Shown: in pieces, positions 44,739 through 54,550 of the stretch
How positions within the stretch are numbered: the first letter of the stretch is position 1
Layout: each line of letters opens with the position of its first letter
Source of the DNA: Chitinophagaceae bacterium
GTDB lineage: Bacteria > Bacteroidota > Bacteroidia > Chitinophagales > Chitinophagaceae
NCBI GenBank assembly: GCA_947447465.1
Contig: CANFKE010000028.1
Coordinates: forward strand, 1-57,059
Length of the DNA stretch: 57,059 bases
Reading direction: 5' to 3'
The notes under the pieces: model-generated
Seen by the model: the letters and a program-made list of their open reading frames with translations, nothing else
Told to the model about the DNA's origin: nothing
The model's database searches: none
Made by a program: the position numbers and the translations under genes

Positions 44739-45797
44739 ATGGCATCAAACAAAATAAATGAACTATTAGGCGATAAAGCCGAGTACTACTTGGGCCACAC
44801 GTGCCAGACTATTGACAAATCTGCCATCCATTTACCTTCTCCTTCTCATCTTGACAATGTATGGGGAAGCTCTAATCGTAATATTCAAACTTTGCGTAGC
44901 TTGAACAGCATCATGTCTCATGGCCGTTTGGGTGGTACAGGTTATGTATCTATCCTTCCTGTTGACCAGGGAATAGAGCATAGCGCCGGTGCATCTTTCG
45001 CTCCTAATCCTATTTATTTTGACCCTGAGAACATCGTTAAGTTGGCTATTGAAGGCGGTTGCAACGCTGTTGCTTCAACTTATGGTGTTTTGGGTGCTGT
45101 AGCACGTAAATATGCACATAAGATTCCTATGATCGTTAAGATCAACCACAATGAGTTCATCTCTTATCCTAACAAGTTCGACCAGATCATGTTCGGTACC
45201 ATCAAGGATGCATGGAATATGGGAGCGACTGCAGTTGGTGCTACTATCTACTTCGGCTCAGACGAAAGTGCACGCCAGATAGTAGAGGTTGCTAAGGCAT
45301 TTGAATATGCACATGAGTTGGGTATGACCACAATCCTTTGGTGCTACCTGCGTAACAGCGGTTTCAAGAAAGATGGCGTTGACTACCATACTGCTGCAGA
45401 CCTTACTGCTCAGGCTAATCACCTTGGTGTTACTATTCAGGCAGATATCATCAAGCAGAAATTACCAACCAACAATGGTGGTTACAATGCATTGAACTTC
45501 GGTAAAACACACAAACTGGTTTACGATAAGCTGACTACAGATCACCCGATCGACCTTACCCGCTATCAGGTAGCTAATTGCTACATGGGCCGTGCAGGAC
45601 TGATCAACTCAGGTGGTGAATCTAAGGGCGCAACTGACCTTGCTGAAGCAGTAACTACTGCGGTTATCAATAAGCGTGCAGGTGGCATGGGTCTTATCAG
45701 TGGTCGTAAGGCATTCCAGAAAGACATGAAGGTAGGTGTTGAATTATTGAATACTATACAGGATGTATATCTAGATAATGGTGTTACCATCGCTTAA
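44739..45797 (+). CDS. fbaB: class I fructose-bisphosphate aldolase (DhnA type)
   Basis: This archaeal-type class I aldolase interconverts fructose 1,6-bisphosphate with glyceraldehyde 3-phosphate and dihydroxyacetone phosphate by a Schiff base. The 352-residue protein starts at the ATG ([17 protein letters not shown]). Visible regions are [27 protein letters not shown] (a candidate catalytic Lys region), [11 protein letters not shown] and [12 protein letters not shown]. Codon use looks like that of a highly expressed gene (many GGT, GCT and ACC codons). It has its own promoter and terminator. Confidence 0.92.
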   Translation: MASNKINELLGDKAEYYLGHTCQTIDKSAIHLPSPSHLDNVWGSSNRNIQTLRSLNSIMSHGRLGGTGYVSILPVDQGIEHSAGASFAPNPIYFDPENIVKLAIEGGCNAVASTYGVLGAVARKYAHKIPMIVKINHNEFISYPNKFDQIMFGTIKDAWNMGATAVGATIYFGSDESARQIVEVAKAFEYAHELGMTTILWCYLRNSGFKKDGVDYHTAADLTAQANHLGVTIQADIIKQKLPTNNGGYNALNFGKTHKLVYDKLTTDHPIDLTRYQVANCYMGRAGLINSGGESKGATDLAEAVTTAVINKRAGGMGLISGRKAFQKDMKVGVELLNTIQDVYLDNGVTIA

Positions 45798-45817
45798 TTA
45801 AATTAAATGAACATATA

Positions 45818-45859
45818 AAGAAGAAGCCCATGATGCATTGTATTCATGGGCTTCTTCTT
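45818..45859 (+). terminator. terminator of the aldolase gene
   Basis: AAGAAGAAGCCCATGA (45818-45833) pairs perfectly with TCATGGGCTTCTTCTT (45844-45859), a 16-bp stem with a 10-nt loop. Confidence 0.85.
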
Positions 45860-45889
45860 TCTCCAAGCATTCTACTTCACTTTTAGCAT

Positions 45890-45897
45890 TATCTTTG
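45890..45897 (+). promoter_or_regulatory. -7 box directly before the aminotransferase ATG
   Basis: TATCTTTG matches TAnnTTTG and ends 4 nt before the ATG at 45902, implying a leaderless or nearly leaderless mRNA. Confidence 0.5.
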
Positions 45898-45901
45898 TTT
45901 T

Positions 45902-47092
45902 ATGCCGGTTATATCACATCGCGGGGCTATGATGCCCCCTTCGCCTATTCGCAAGTTGGTACCATTTGCCGACGCTGCTAAAAAAAGAGGAACTAAAGTT
46001 TATCATCTCAACATCGGGCAACCCGATATTGTAACTCCTGAATCGATTCTGGATGCCGTAAGACATACAGACATGAAAGTACTGGAGTATAGCCCCAGCG
46101 CGGGTTTTGACAGCTATCGCAAAAAGTTGGTAGAATATTATAAGCGCAATGACATTGATGTTACCGCTAATCAGATCATAGTAACAACAGGTGGTTCTGA
46201 AGCTATAATGTTTGCTATAATGAGTTGCCTGGATGCCGGTGATGAGATCATTATTCCTGAACCATTCTACGCTAATTACAATGGTTTTTCTACAAGTTCG
46301 GGAGTAAAGGTCGTACCCATCCCTTCCAGTATTGAGAGCGGATTCGCCCTACCTCCGATCGAAGCCTTTGAAAAGGCAGTGACGCCTCAAACAAAAGCGA
46401 TCATGATCTGTAATCCTAATAACCCTACAGGTTATTTGTACAGCATGGAGGAATTGAACGTACTAAAGGAAATATGCCTGAAACATGATCTGTTCCTGTT
46501 CAGCGATGAAGCTTATCGCGAATTCTGCTATGATGGCAGCAAGCATATCTCTGCATTGTCTATAGAAGGCCTTGAGGAACATGCCATACTATTGGATACC
46601 ATATCTAAAAGATATAGTGCATGCGGAGGCCGTATCGGAGCATTCGTTACCCGCAACCAGCAGGTATTAGATGCTGCTATGAAGTTTGCGCAAGCTCGTC
46701 TTAGCCCCCCTACTTTTGCACAGATCCTGGGTGAAGCAGCTGTAGATCTTCCTGCAGACTATTTCGACGAAGTACATGCAGAATATACTTCCCGCAGAGA
46801 TGTTCTGGTTGACAGACTGAAAAAAATGGATGGTGTTCTATGTCCGCTGCCGGGTGGCGCTTTCTATGCCATGGCACAATTACCGGTTGACAATGCCGAA
46901 AGATTCTGCCAATGGCTATTGGAAGATTTCTCACATAATGGCGCAACTGTTATGATGGCTCCGGCAGCAGGCTTCTACGCTACACCGGGTAAAGGTCGTA
47001 ACGAAGTACGCATGGCTTACGTACTTAACAAAGAAGACATCAATGCCGCTATGGATTGTCTGGAAGCAGCACTGAAAGTATATAAGAACTAA
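45902..47092 (+). CDS. class I/II pyridoxal-phosphate aminotransferase
   Basis: The 396-residue enzyme has the fold-type I aminotransferase motifs: NIGQPDI, the PLP ring-stacking Tyr region EPFYANYN, NPNNPTGYLY, SDEAYREF (Asp binding the pyridine nitrogen) and SKRYSACGGRIG, with the Schiff-base Lys in SKR. The N-terminus MPPSPIRKLVPFADAA is typical for aspartate/aromatic-type aminotransferases. Substrate is uncertain; aspartate:2-oxoglutarate is the usual annotation. The downstream hairpin ends transcription. Confidence 0.9.
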   Translation: MPVISHRGAMMPPSPIRKLVPFADAAKKRGTKVYHLNIGQPDIVTPESILDAVRHTDMKVLEYSPSAGFDSYRKKLVEYYKRNDIDVTANQIIVTTGGSEAIMFAIMSCLDAGDEIIIPEPFYANYNGFSTSSGVKVVPIPSSIESGFALPPIEAFEKAVTPQTKAIMICNPNNPTGYLYSMEELNVLKEICLKHDLFLFSDEAYREFCYDGSKHISALSIEGLEEHAILLDTISKRYSACGGRIGAFVTRNQQVLDAAMKFAQARLSPPTFAQILGEAAVDLPADYFDEVHAEYTSRRDVLVDRLKKMDGVLCPLPGGAFYAMAQLPVDNAERFCQWLLEDFSHNGATVMMAPAAGFYATPGKGRNEVRMAYVLNKEDINAAMDCLEAALKVYKN

Positions 47093-47112
47093 AACACTAA
47101 ATAATAACAACA

Positions 47113-47141
47113 AAGCCCGCAGATGTTTATTCTGCGGGCTT
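47113..47141 (+). terminator. terminator of the aminotransferase gene
   Basis: AAGCCCGCAGA (47113-47123) and TCTGCGGGCTT (47131-47141) form an 11-bp stem; the flanks AATAATAAC and GTTATTATT extend the complementarity. Confidence 0.85.
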
Positions 47142-47260
47142 CGTTATTATTGACATAAAGTAACATTCGATTTATTATATTTTTATTATTGACCAACCAT
47201 TTATTCTCATTACCTTGTCTTTAACTGTAAGCCATATCTTCAAATTTTAAAATTAAAGAA

Positions 47261-49123
47261 ATGAACCACACATCTACTCAATATCGGACCACTAATAAAA
47301 GTGCTATCCGGTTGGCAACCCTATTTGCCCTGATCATTACCCTATTGTTTTCATTTAAGCCCGAAAAAAGCCATGCTCAATGGACAGCTGTATCAATTAC
47401 TGAATATGGATTCGTACCCGGTAATTCCTACTGTATCTTACCCGATACTGTATCTATGATCGTAGTAGGATGGATGACAGGGACTGCGGTATCCGGCGAC
47501 TCATGCACATTATATGTAAACTGGGGGGATGGAACGGATGAATATAAGAAGGTTGCAGATACCAGCATGGTAATGGCTACATTTACGCACATTTACACAA
47601 TTCCCGGATCATTTACTCAGTTCGCTTCTGTAACGGCTACAAGCGGAGTAACCAGCTCGTGGTTAGCTACATTGCCAACAACAATAACCAATACCTGTGC
47701 ACCTATAACAGGACACTTGTATGTGGACAATAACCACAACTGTGTTCGTGATGCCGGTGAGCAAGGGCTCGTTTGGGCACCGGTTTTCCTTATTAATAAT
47801 GTGACAATGGATACATCCTTGTATGGTTATACTGACGACAGCGGTTTCTACAGTATTCTGGCTCCTGCGGGCAACTATACGATTCTTGCCAATCCTGCTT
47901 ACGCCTACTCTTTATTCTGGGCTGCATACGGACCAACACCAACAGGAAATGCCGTTCCATCTTGCCCGGCGAACGGGCTTTCTACCCTCACTACTACTGT
48001 AGGAGGTACCTATACCCAAGACTTTGCTGATACTTGTGCACCACTTTCTTCTTTCGACGTATTTGCCGGCGGATGCATCTACGGATCTGTCCCGGGAGAT
48101 ACCACATGGGTTCAGGTACTCGAAGGCAATGCATGGTGGTATTGGGGATATTCTTGTACCTCTTTTGCCAATACACTGACGTTGACCCTCGACCCGCACC
48201 TGCATTACACCGGCTACGCCACAATACCACCAACAACTGTTTCAGGCAATACATTGACCTGGAACGTAAGTACGTTGGGCAGCTACTTCTATTTCTACCC
48301 AAGAATAAAAGTATATACAGATGTTACTGCTACTATGGGATCTGTAGTTACCTGCACAGTTTCAGCGACCGCTACTGCAGTTACTGATCCATATCTTACC
48401 AATAATACACAGGTCTTTACCAGAGTGGTAACCTCTTCATGGGACCCTAATGAAATTGCAGTGACCCCACAGGGATCAGGAACTCAGGGATATATTACCA
48501 ACAATACGGAACTTACTTATACCATACATTTCCAGAATACAGGAACAGCCGCGGCTCGCAATATCACTGTTGATGATACCCTGAGTGCGAATGTGGATAT
48601 CAGAACATTACACATACTGAACAGCAGCTCTCATGTTGACGTATATAAAGATAGCAATGCCGTACGTTTCAGATTCAACGACATTAACCTGCCTGATAGC
48701 ATGAGCAATCCTAATGGCAGTATAGGCTCTGTGACCTATAGTGTACTGCCCAAGCAAGGCCTTGCACCGGGAACGCAGATATATAACAGTGCCAATATAT
48801 TTTTCGACTATAACCCCGGCATAGCTACCAACAAAGTACTGAACACCATCAATAACAATGTTGGCGTTACAGAAATAAATAAACAAATAAATGCGATTGT
48901 TTATCCCAATCCTGCGGGAGACAAGTTATTCGCACACTTAGATGGAGCAACGGATTTTTCAATTGAGCTGACAGATATCATGGGTCGTACCATTTATTCA
49001 GGAGCAAGCAACAAGGGGATAGCTGAAGTCAATACATCAAAATTATCTTCAGGAGTTTATTTGGTGAGAATAGCTGATAATAATGGTGGTGGACAAACGA
49101 TCAAAACGATCATCCAACACTAA
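47261..49123 (+). CDS. secreted protein with T9SS type A sorting domain
   Basis: The 620-residue protein has a signal peptide (about 15-40, with a long basic N-region), a PKD-like domain (YVNWGDGTDEYKK, about 85-140), an SdrB-like Cna_B segment (GHLYVDNNHNCVRDAGEQG, about 149-215), a Tyr/Trp/Thr-rich middle, a DUF11/DUF7619-like domain (about 392-530; SWDPNEIAVTP, YTIHFQNTGTA, IFFDYNPGI) and a C-terminal type A sorting domain (about 545-620; IVYPNPAGDKL, SSGVYLVRI). It is secreted by T9SS and likely anchored or released at the surface. Confidence 0.87.
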   Translation: MNHTSTQYRTTNKSAIRLATLFALIITLLFSFKPEKSHAQWTAVSITEYGFVPGNSYCILPDTVSMIVVGWMTGTAVSGDSCTLYVNWGDGTDEYKKVADTSMVMATFTHIYTIPGSFTQFASVTATSGVTSSWLATLPTTITNTCAPITGHLYVDNNHNCVRDAGEQGLVWAPVFLINNVTMDTSLYGYTDDSGFYSILAPAGNYTILANPAYAYSLFWAAYGPTPTGNAVPSCPANGLSTLTTTVGGTYTQDFADTCAPLSSFDVFAGGCIYGSVPGDTTWVQVLEGNAWWYWGYSCTSFANTLTLTLDPHLHYTGYATIPPTTVSGNTLTWNVSTLGSYFYFYPRIKVYTDVTATMGSVVTCTVSATATAVTDPYLTNNTQVFTRVVTSSWDPNEIAVTPQGSGTQGYITNNTELTYTIHFQNTGTAAARNITVDDTLSANVDIRTLHILNSSSHVDVYKDSNAVRFRFNDINLPDSMSNPNGSIGSVTYSVLPKQGLAPGTQIYNSANIFFDYNPGIATNKVLNTINNNVGVTEINKQINAIVYPNPAGDKLFAHLDGATDFSIELTDIMGRTIYSGASNKGIAEVNTSKLSSGVYLVRIADNNGGGQTIKTIIQH

Positions 49124-49146
49124 AAGACAATTACCATGAAACATGT

Positions 49147-49175
49147 AAAAGAGATGACCGTTGGTCATCTCTTTT
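49147..49175. terminator. bidirectional terminator hairpin
   Basis: AAAAGAGATGACC (49147-49159) and GGTCATCTCTTTT (49163-49175) form a 13-bp perfect stem with loop GTT, followed by ATTTTT, between the convergent T9SS and GlxA-type genes. Confidence 0.88.
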
Positions 49176-49215
49176 ATTTTTGGAAAATAAATGAAGAAAG
49201 AAAAATGATCCGATC

Positions 49216-50184
49216 TTACTTGCTGTATTTTGTCCTGTACTCAATGGGGGTTAATCCGGTTATCTTTTTAAACACGTCCCTAAATCCTTTAGAATCGGTG
49301 TACCCTACCTCATACATTACTTCATTGATGTTCTTGCGGCTGGTCTCAAAGCTCCGCTTTGCCGCCTCCACCTTTACACGTTGCGCGTATTCTATCACGG
49401 TATTATTAGTAGCCTTTTTGAACCTCCGCTCAAAACTTCTGCGCCCCACAGCATACCTGTCTGCCAGCTGATCTACTGACAACTTCTCACTAAAGTTTGT
49501 TTCTATATACTCCTGCGCTTTCTTTATTTCTTCATCATTATGAGCCTTCTGTCCCTGAAAGATCATAAACGGAGACTGACTATTTCTGTCAATGTCGATC
49601 GCGAATGTCTTGGCTATCATGATCGCCATTTCTCTGCCTGCATGTTTTTCTATCAGGTATATAAGTAAGTTGAGATAAGAATAGGCACCCCCACTTGTAT
49701 AAATGCCTCCGTCCTCTGTTACCATCTTCTCATCAATGAGTTGTACCTGCGGATACATCTCTCTGAACTCACCTGCCATTCGCCAGTGTGTAGAGCAGCG
49801 CCTTCCATCCAGTAATCCTGTAGATGCGAGTAGAAATGCCCCGATGCACATACTGGCAACTTCTGCGCCCGCCGCATGCTGTGTCTTTATCCAGGGTATG
49901 AACTCTTTGTTCAGACGCAGAGCATCATCCAACTCCCCATACATGGCGGGAATGATGATCAGATCTGTCTTAGTTACTTCTACAATATTGGTATCAGGAG
50001 TAATTGTCACCGCACCTGCTGACACTGATGATCTATGCTTATGCCCCACCAATTGCACATTGAATATATTATTCATCCCCATCTGCCCCATGATAGTATT
50101 GACCATAGTCAGTATTTGGTGGCTCCCATCTATGTTCACAGTACTGCACGGGCCATTGGGTACAAGGATAGAAATATGCTTCAT
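49216..50184 (-). CDS. GlxA-family AraC-type transcriptional regulator
   Basis: The 322-residue regulator has an N-terminal DJ-1/PfpI-like domain (about 1-190; DLIIIPAMYG, the nucleophile-elbow motif SMCIGAFLLA) and a C-terminal AraC DNA-binding domain (about 215-320; LSVDQLADRYAVGRRSFERR, then EVGYTDSKGFRDVFKK and GLTPIEYR). Such proteins sense small molecules and regulate nearby catabolic or stress genes. It is divergent from the DoxX gene across a 210-bp gap, so DoxX is a candidate target. Confidence 0.9.
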   Translation of the reverse strand: MKHISILVPNGPCSTVNIDGSHQILTMVNTIMGQMGMNNIFNVQLVGHKHRSSVSAGAVTITPDTNIVEVTKTDLIIIPAMYGELDDALRLNKEFIPWIKTQHAAGAEVASMCIGAFLLASTGLLDGRRCSTHWRMAGEFREMYPQVQLIDEKMVTEDGGIYTSGGAYSYLNLLIYLIEKHAGREMAIMIAKTFAIDIDRNSQSPFMIFQGQKAHNDEEIKKAQEYIETNFSEKLSVDQLADRYAVGRRSFERRFKKATNNTVIEYAQRVKVEAAKRSFETSRKNINEVMYEVGYTDSKGFRDVFKKITGLTPIEYRTKYSK

Positions 50185-50394
50185 GGCTTTAAAGATAAAA
50201 ATATTTTTTTGTCGTAAAATACCCCTGATATTGTCATTACCGTAACCGCTTAGTAAACATTGACTTGCATAATTTCACCCTTATTTACAGTTTAAAATAA
50301 AAAAGACACAAGTCTCTTCATACATACAACTTGATTGTTGTATACTTAACTTTATGAGACCTAAAATATCATATTCACTAACAAACCGTAACTT

Positions 50395-50784
50395 ATGGCA
50401 ACATCAAACAAAAAACTAAACATCGCATATTGGGTAGTGGCGGCACTATTTGGAGGATTTATGATATTCTCGGCAATTCCGGATATTATGATGAATCCAG
50501 ATGCAGTAAAAATGATACATGATGACATGGGCTACCCTATGTACTTTCTCAAATTTATTGGTGTTGCCAAATTATTGGGCGGCATCGCAATACTCATACC
50601 CGGCTTCCCACGAATAAAAGAATGGGCTTATGCAGGGCTTATGTTCGATCTTATCAGCGCTACCTATTCATTTATTGCTCTAGGTAAAACTCCACTGGAG
50701 TGGTCTCCGATGCTGATATTTTTAGCCCTGGGATTTGCCTCCTACTTTCTGTACCACAAAAAGTACAAGACCACAGCAATATGA
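50395..50784 (+). CDS. DoxX-family membrane protein
   Basis: The 129-residue protein has four TM segments (about 8-26, 52-70, 77-95, 102-120). LKFIGVAKLLGGIAILIPG and RIKEWAYAGLMFDL match the DoxX/DoxD-like family of small four-helix membrane proteins, implicated in redox stress but biochemically unclear. It is divergent from the GlxA-type regulator. Confidence 0.82.
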   Translation: MATSNKKLNIAYWVVAALFGGFMIFSAIPDIMMNPDAVKMIHDDMGYPMYFLKFIGVAKLLGGIAILIPGFPRIKEWAYAGLMFDLISATYSFIALGKTPLEWSPMLIFLALGFASYFLYHKKYKTTAI

Positions 50785-50915
50785 CACTATAATTGAGGCA
50801 CTATAGATTACTATGAGGACACTGACTAATAAGGTTTAACAATTTCAATTGTGTTATTTCAGCAAAATGCTATAATTCTGTAGAATTATGGCATTTTGTC
50901 ATTTAGGTCGTTTAC

Positions 50916-52019
50916 ATGTTCCAGTTATTATCTAACATAATAGTCAGCAGGTTTTATAAAGTAAACGCAGGATTTTTCCTGTTCTCGTTTCTTATCCTGT
51001 TTGCTATACTGCCCGGACCCGACACTATAAAACTTCATCAGGGTATTATGCTGGCTGTTGTATCTTCTGCTGATACGGCGTTGGTTGCACTAGCTGTTTG
51101 TTCGCTCTATAATTTCAAATGTATTGCCTATACCATCCGTGAACTCAGCCTGACTGAAAATCGATTCCTATACCATTTACAGGGCCTTAGTAATGTCAGG
51201 CAATTGATATTAATGGCTTGGGTTCATCTGTCCATTTACATGCCTATGCTGACATACGGATCTATGACCGCTTGGATAGGCTTTCAGTCACAGCATTATA
51301 TCGGTGGTATGTTTGTATTGGCTACACAATTTGTAATGACAGGCATTGCCACCTACCTATCCTTCCGAAAGATCAACAGCACATGGAAAAGACCTGCTTT
51401 TCAACTGCCGTCAATGGTCATTTTCCCCAATAAAAATTTCTTTTCATACCTCATCCACTATTCTCTTAACAATAAAAAAGGTGCATTTATATCTATTAAG
51501 GTGTTTTCCATGCTGGCTTTACAATTTCTTGTAGCCCTTAATGCCGATAAAGTAAGCAAAGAGAATATGTGTTTCCTGATGTTATTGTCTATTTCTGCAC
51601 ACGCGCTACTTCCCACTTATTATATCAGATTTCTGGAAACAGAAATGATATTTCTGCGCAATTTACCCCTACTACTATACAAGCGATTAGCGCAGCACGT
51701 TCTTACTTATAGCTTCATATTACTACCTGAGCTTTGCTTTCTCTTGTATAACGAATTACACTTGATGTCTTTATCAGCCATCCTATCATTATATCTGTTG
51801 GCTATTGTCAGGTTAACGCTCTATTCAACTGTACAATACCTTCCAATGATGGATCTCAATAAATATACTGGCATTGTATTTATCATGTTCTTCATTACTA
51901 TAATATTACTGGCATCATTTAGTCTATGGTTGTTCATCTGCACCGAAGCAATGATCACTGTACTGCTTTTTTCTATTTTCTATTACAGATTTGAGCCTGT
52001 ATTATTGAAAGATGAATAG
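50916..52019 (+). CDS. multi-pass membrane protein, unknown function
   Basis: The 367-residue protein has about 10 predicted TM segments and short charged loops, and no motif I can name. The overall layout resembles integral membrane subunits of ABC-2 type exporters, but there is no ATP-binding gene nearby and no glycosyltransferase-like acidic motif. It is flanked by DoxX and the GNAT-like gene with gaps of more than 100 bp and appears monocistronic. Confidence 0.55.
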   Translation: MFQLLSNIIVSRFYKVNAGFFLFSFLILFAILPGPDTIKLHQGIMLAVVSSADTALVALAVCSLYNFKCIAYTIRELSLTENRFLYHLQGLSNVRQLILMAWVHLSIYMPMLTYGSMTAWIGFQSQHYIGGMFVLATQFVMTGIATYLSFRKINSTWKRPAFQLPSMVIFPNKNFFSYLIHYSLNNKKGAFISIKVFSMLALQFLVALNADKVSKENMCFLMLLSISAHALLPTYYIRFLETEMIFLRNLPLLLYKRLAQHVLTYSFILLPELCFLLYNELHLMSLSAILSLYLLAIVRLTLYSTVQYLPMMDLNKYTGIVFIMFFITIILLASFSLWLFICTEAMITVLLFSIFYYRFEPVLLKDE

Positions 52020-52140
52020 ATCCGACTATTAATATAATCAGTACAGGTGCCATTCAGTGCTTTTACATGGAACACAGTAAGTGCATTTGGCTATAACCTT
52101 ACATAATTTCATACTTTAGCACAATAAATACTGACCGATC

Positions 52141-53298
52141 ATGCAGATGCACGAGGTGAAGACCGCAGCTGACAAAAAACAATTTATACAGGTTGCCGTT
52201 GACATTTATGCCAATGACCCCAACTGGATACGTCCATTAGATAAAGACATTGAAGAGGTTTTTGATCCTGAAAAGAATAAATTTTTCAAAAGAGGAGGAG
52301 AATGTACCCGCTGGATACTGAAAGATGATAATGGTAAGCATATAGGACGTGTTGCTACGTTTGTAAACAAGCAATACAAAATGGAACAACCCACCGGTGG
52401 TATAGGCTTCTTTGAATGTATCAACGATCAGGTGTCTGCCAATTTCTTGCTCGACCATTGCAGACAATGGTTATTAGACAGAGGTATGGAAGCAATGGAT
52501 GGTCCTATCAATTTTGGAGAAAGAGATAAATGGTGGGGATTGGTGGTAGAGGGTTATTATAGTCCGCTGTATAACATGAACTACAACCCGCCTTACTATG
52601 TGCAATTATTTGAGACCTATGGCTTTCAAACTTATTTCAACCAGATCTGCTTTGGACTGAAAGTTAAAAATAAGCTCGATGATAAATTCTATGTCCGTCA
52701 CGACGCTATTGCTGCTGACCCTAACTATAGAGCTGAAATGATCAAAAAGAGCAATATAGAAAAGTACGCCAGAGACTTTACCTATGTTTATAATAAAGCA
52801 TGGGCAGGGCATGGCGGGGGTAAGTCGCTGGAAGAAAAGACAGTACAAAAAATGTTTGCCAAAATGAAGCCTGTAATAGACGAACATGTATCTTGGTTTG
52901 TGTATTACAAGGAAGAACCTATCGCAATGTGGGTCAACCTACCCGACCTCAACCAATACTTCAAACACCTGAACGGCAAATTCGGTATCATAGAAAAGAT
53001 TCGTTTCCTGCTGCTGAAACAATTTGGTAAATGCAGCCGTTTCGTGGGTCTTGTCTTTGGTATCATCCCGGAGTTTCAGGGAAAAGGAGTAGATGCCTAC
53101 ATCATAGTTGAAGGTGCTAGTGTGATACAGCCTATGGCTAAGTATGACGACTACGAGATGCTATGGATAGGTGATTTTAATCCTAAGATGATCAACATTG
53201 CTGAGAGCCTCGGCACTCACCGTAGCCGCACTTTGCGTACCTACCGCTTCCTGTTCGACAGGACAAAAGAATTCAAGCGACACCCGATGCTGGGATAA
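52141..53298 (+). CDS. GNAT-like acyltransferase-fold protein, unknown substrate
   Basis: The 385-residue soluble protein begins MQMHEVKTAADKKQFIQVAVDIYANDPNWIRPL, a pattern seen in Bacteroidota proteins annotated as GNAT superfamily. The C-terminal part VGLVFGIIPEFQGKGVDAYI (about 300-319) resembles the acetyl-CoA pyrophosphate loop (Q/R-x-x-G-x-G/A). Middle region GPINFGERDKWWGLVVEGY is distinctive. No substrate can be inferred. It ends in a terminator. Confidence 0.7.
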   Translation: MQMHEVKTAADKKQFIQVAVDIYANDPNWIRPLDKDIEEVFDPEKNKFFKRGGECTRWILKDDNGKHIGRVATFVNKQYKMEQPTGGIGFFECINDQVSANFLLDHCRQWLLDRGMEAMDGPINFGERDKWWGLVVEGYYSPLYNMNYNPPYYVQLFETYGFQTYFNQICFGLKVKNKLDDKFYVRHDAIAADPNYRAEMIKKSNIEKYARDFTYVYNKAWAGHGGGKSLEEKTVQKMFAKMKPVIDEHVSWFVYYKEEPIAMWVNLPDLNQYFKHLNGKFGIIEKIRFLLLKQFGKCSRFVGLVFGIIPEFQGKGVDAYIIVEGASVIQPMAKYDDYEMLWIGDFNPKMINIAESLGTHRSRTLRTYRFLFDRTKEFKRHPMLG

Positions 53299-53313
53299 TG
53301 AACTAGAATATAA

Positions 53314-53343
53314 AAGCGGCTGATCCTTACGAATCAGCCGCTT
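53314..53343. terminator. bidirectional terminator hairpin
   Basis: AAGCGGCTGAT (53314-53324) and ATCAGCCGCTT (53333-53343) form an 11-bp stem with an 8-nt loop between the convergent GNAT-like and fbp genes. Confidence 0.82.
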
Positions 53344-53366
53344 CTCATTTATTATCGTTGACGTTC

Positions 53367-54389
53367 CTATGCTACTGCATCCTTAGCATGTGCCATAGAC
53401 AATACCTTTTCTACCATTTTCTTTGAACCTATGTAAACCGGCACTCTCTGGTGCAGTTCGGTTGGCACTATGTCAAGGATATCAATGTCACCATTGCTTG
53501 CTATTCCGCCGGCAGCTTCCACTATGAAGGCCATTGGATTACACTCATACTGCAGGCGCAACTTACCCTTAGGAGAACTGCTATCTGCCGGATACATGAA
53601 CAAACCGCCCTTTATCAATGTGCGATGAAGGTCACCCACCATTGAACCAATGTAACGATGAGAATAAGGACGGCCTTCTTCCTTGTTTACTTCCATACAG
53701 AAATCGAGGTAAGACCTGAGTCCAGTACTGAACTTATTCATATTTCCCTGATTCACAGAATATATCTTGCCATTTTCAGGGCATTTGATATTCGGATGAG
53801 ACAAGCAAAATTCACCTATTGATGGCTCCAATGTAAAACCATTTACGCTCAGCTTGGTCGCATAGACCATCATAGTACTAGAACCATAAATGATATAACC
53901 AGCGGCCATCAGCATATTGCCCGGCTGCAGGAAGTCGGCCTCCGTACATGGCTTACCCAATTCGCTTACGCGACGGTATATAGAGAATATAGTGCCTATC
54001 GATGCATTCACATCTATGTTAGAAGAACCATCCAAAGGATCGAATAATACTACATACTTGGAATTAGCAGAGAAAGTGTCTTCATAAGAAACGTGATCAT
54101 CATTCTCTTCAGATGCGATACCTGCACAGTCAGTACTATTCTTCAAAACATGTATCAATGTTTCATCTGCTATAACGTCGAGCTTCATTTGCTCCTCGCC
54201 CTGCACATTAGATGTGCCTTGCTTACCCAGTATATCAGACAGACCAGCCTTACGAACCTGCTTATTAATGATCTTACCTGCCAGCGCAATATCGCGAAGC
54301 AATGAAGACAATTCACCTGTAGCTTGTGGAAATTTCCTTGTTTCCTGGATAGTAAATTCATCCAGTGTTATCAGTTGTCCTTGTAGCAT
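53367..54389 (-). CDS. fbp: class I fructose-1,6-bisphosphatase
   Basis: FBPase hydrolyses fructose 1,6-bisphosphate to fructose 6-phosphate in gluconeogenesis. The 340-residue protein has the class I signature: SEEND, LFDPLDGSSNIDVN (metal ligands), RYIGSMVGDLHRTL and GGLFMYPADSSSPKGKLRL near the sugar-binding site. Length is typical. With enolase and class I aldolase it is the third glycolysis/gluconeogenesis enzyme in the window. Confidence 0.96.
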   Translation of the reverse strand: MLQGQLITLDEFTIQETRKFPQATGELSSLLRDIALAGKIINKQVRKAGLSDILGKQGTSNVQGEEQMKLDVIADETLIHVLKNSTDCAGIASEENDDHVSYEDTFSANSKYVVLFDPLDGSSNIDVNASIGTIFSIYRRVSELGKPCTEADFLQPGNMLMAAGYIIYGSSTMMVYATKLSVNGFTLEPSIGEFCLSHPNIKCPENGKIYSVNQGNMNKFSTGLRSYLDFCMEVNKEEGRPYSHRYIGSMVGDLHRTLIKGGLFMYPADSSSPKGKLRLQYECNPMAFIVEAAGGIASNGDIDILDIVPTELHQRVPVYIGSKKMVEKVLSMAHAKDAVA

Positions 54390-54550
54390 TATAGTTTATA
54401 TTATTTCTTTTCTCTTCAAAATTAATAAAATTGGTCAAATAATAGGTATAACAACACTAATATAGCCTTGTTTCTATGAGGCTTCCGTATTTTTGTCGGC
54501 GTTATCACAAAGACCGGTCATTTTACTAAAACCGGTATCAGACATAATGT

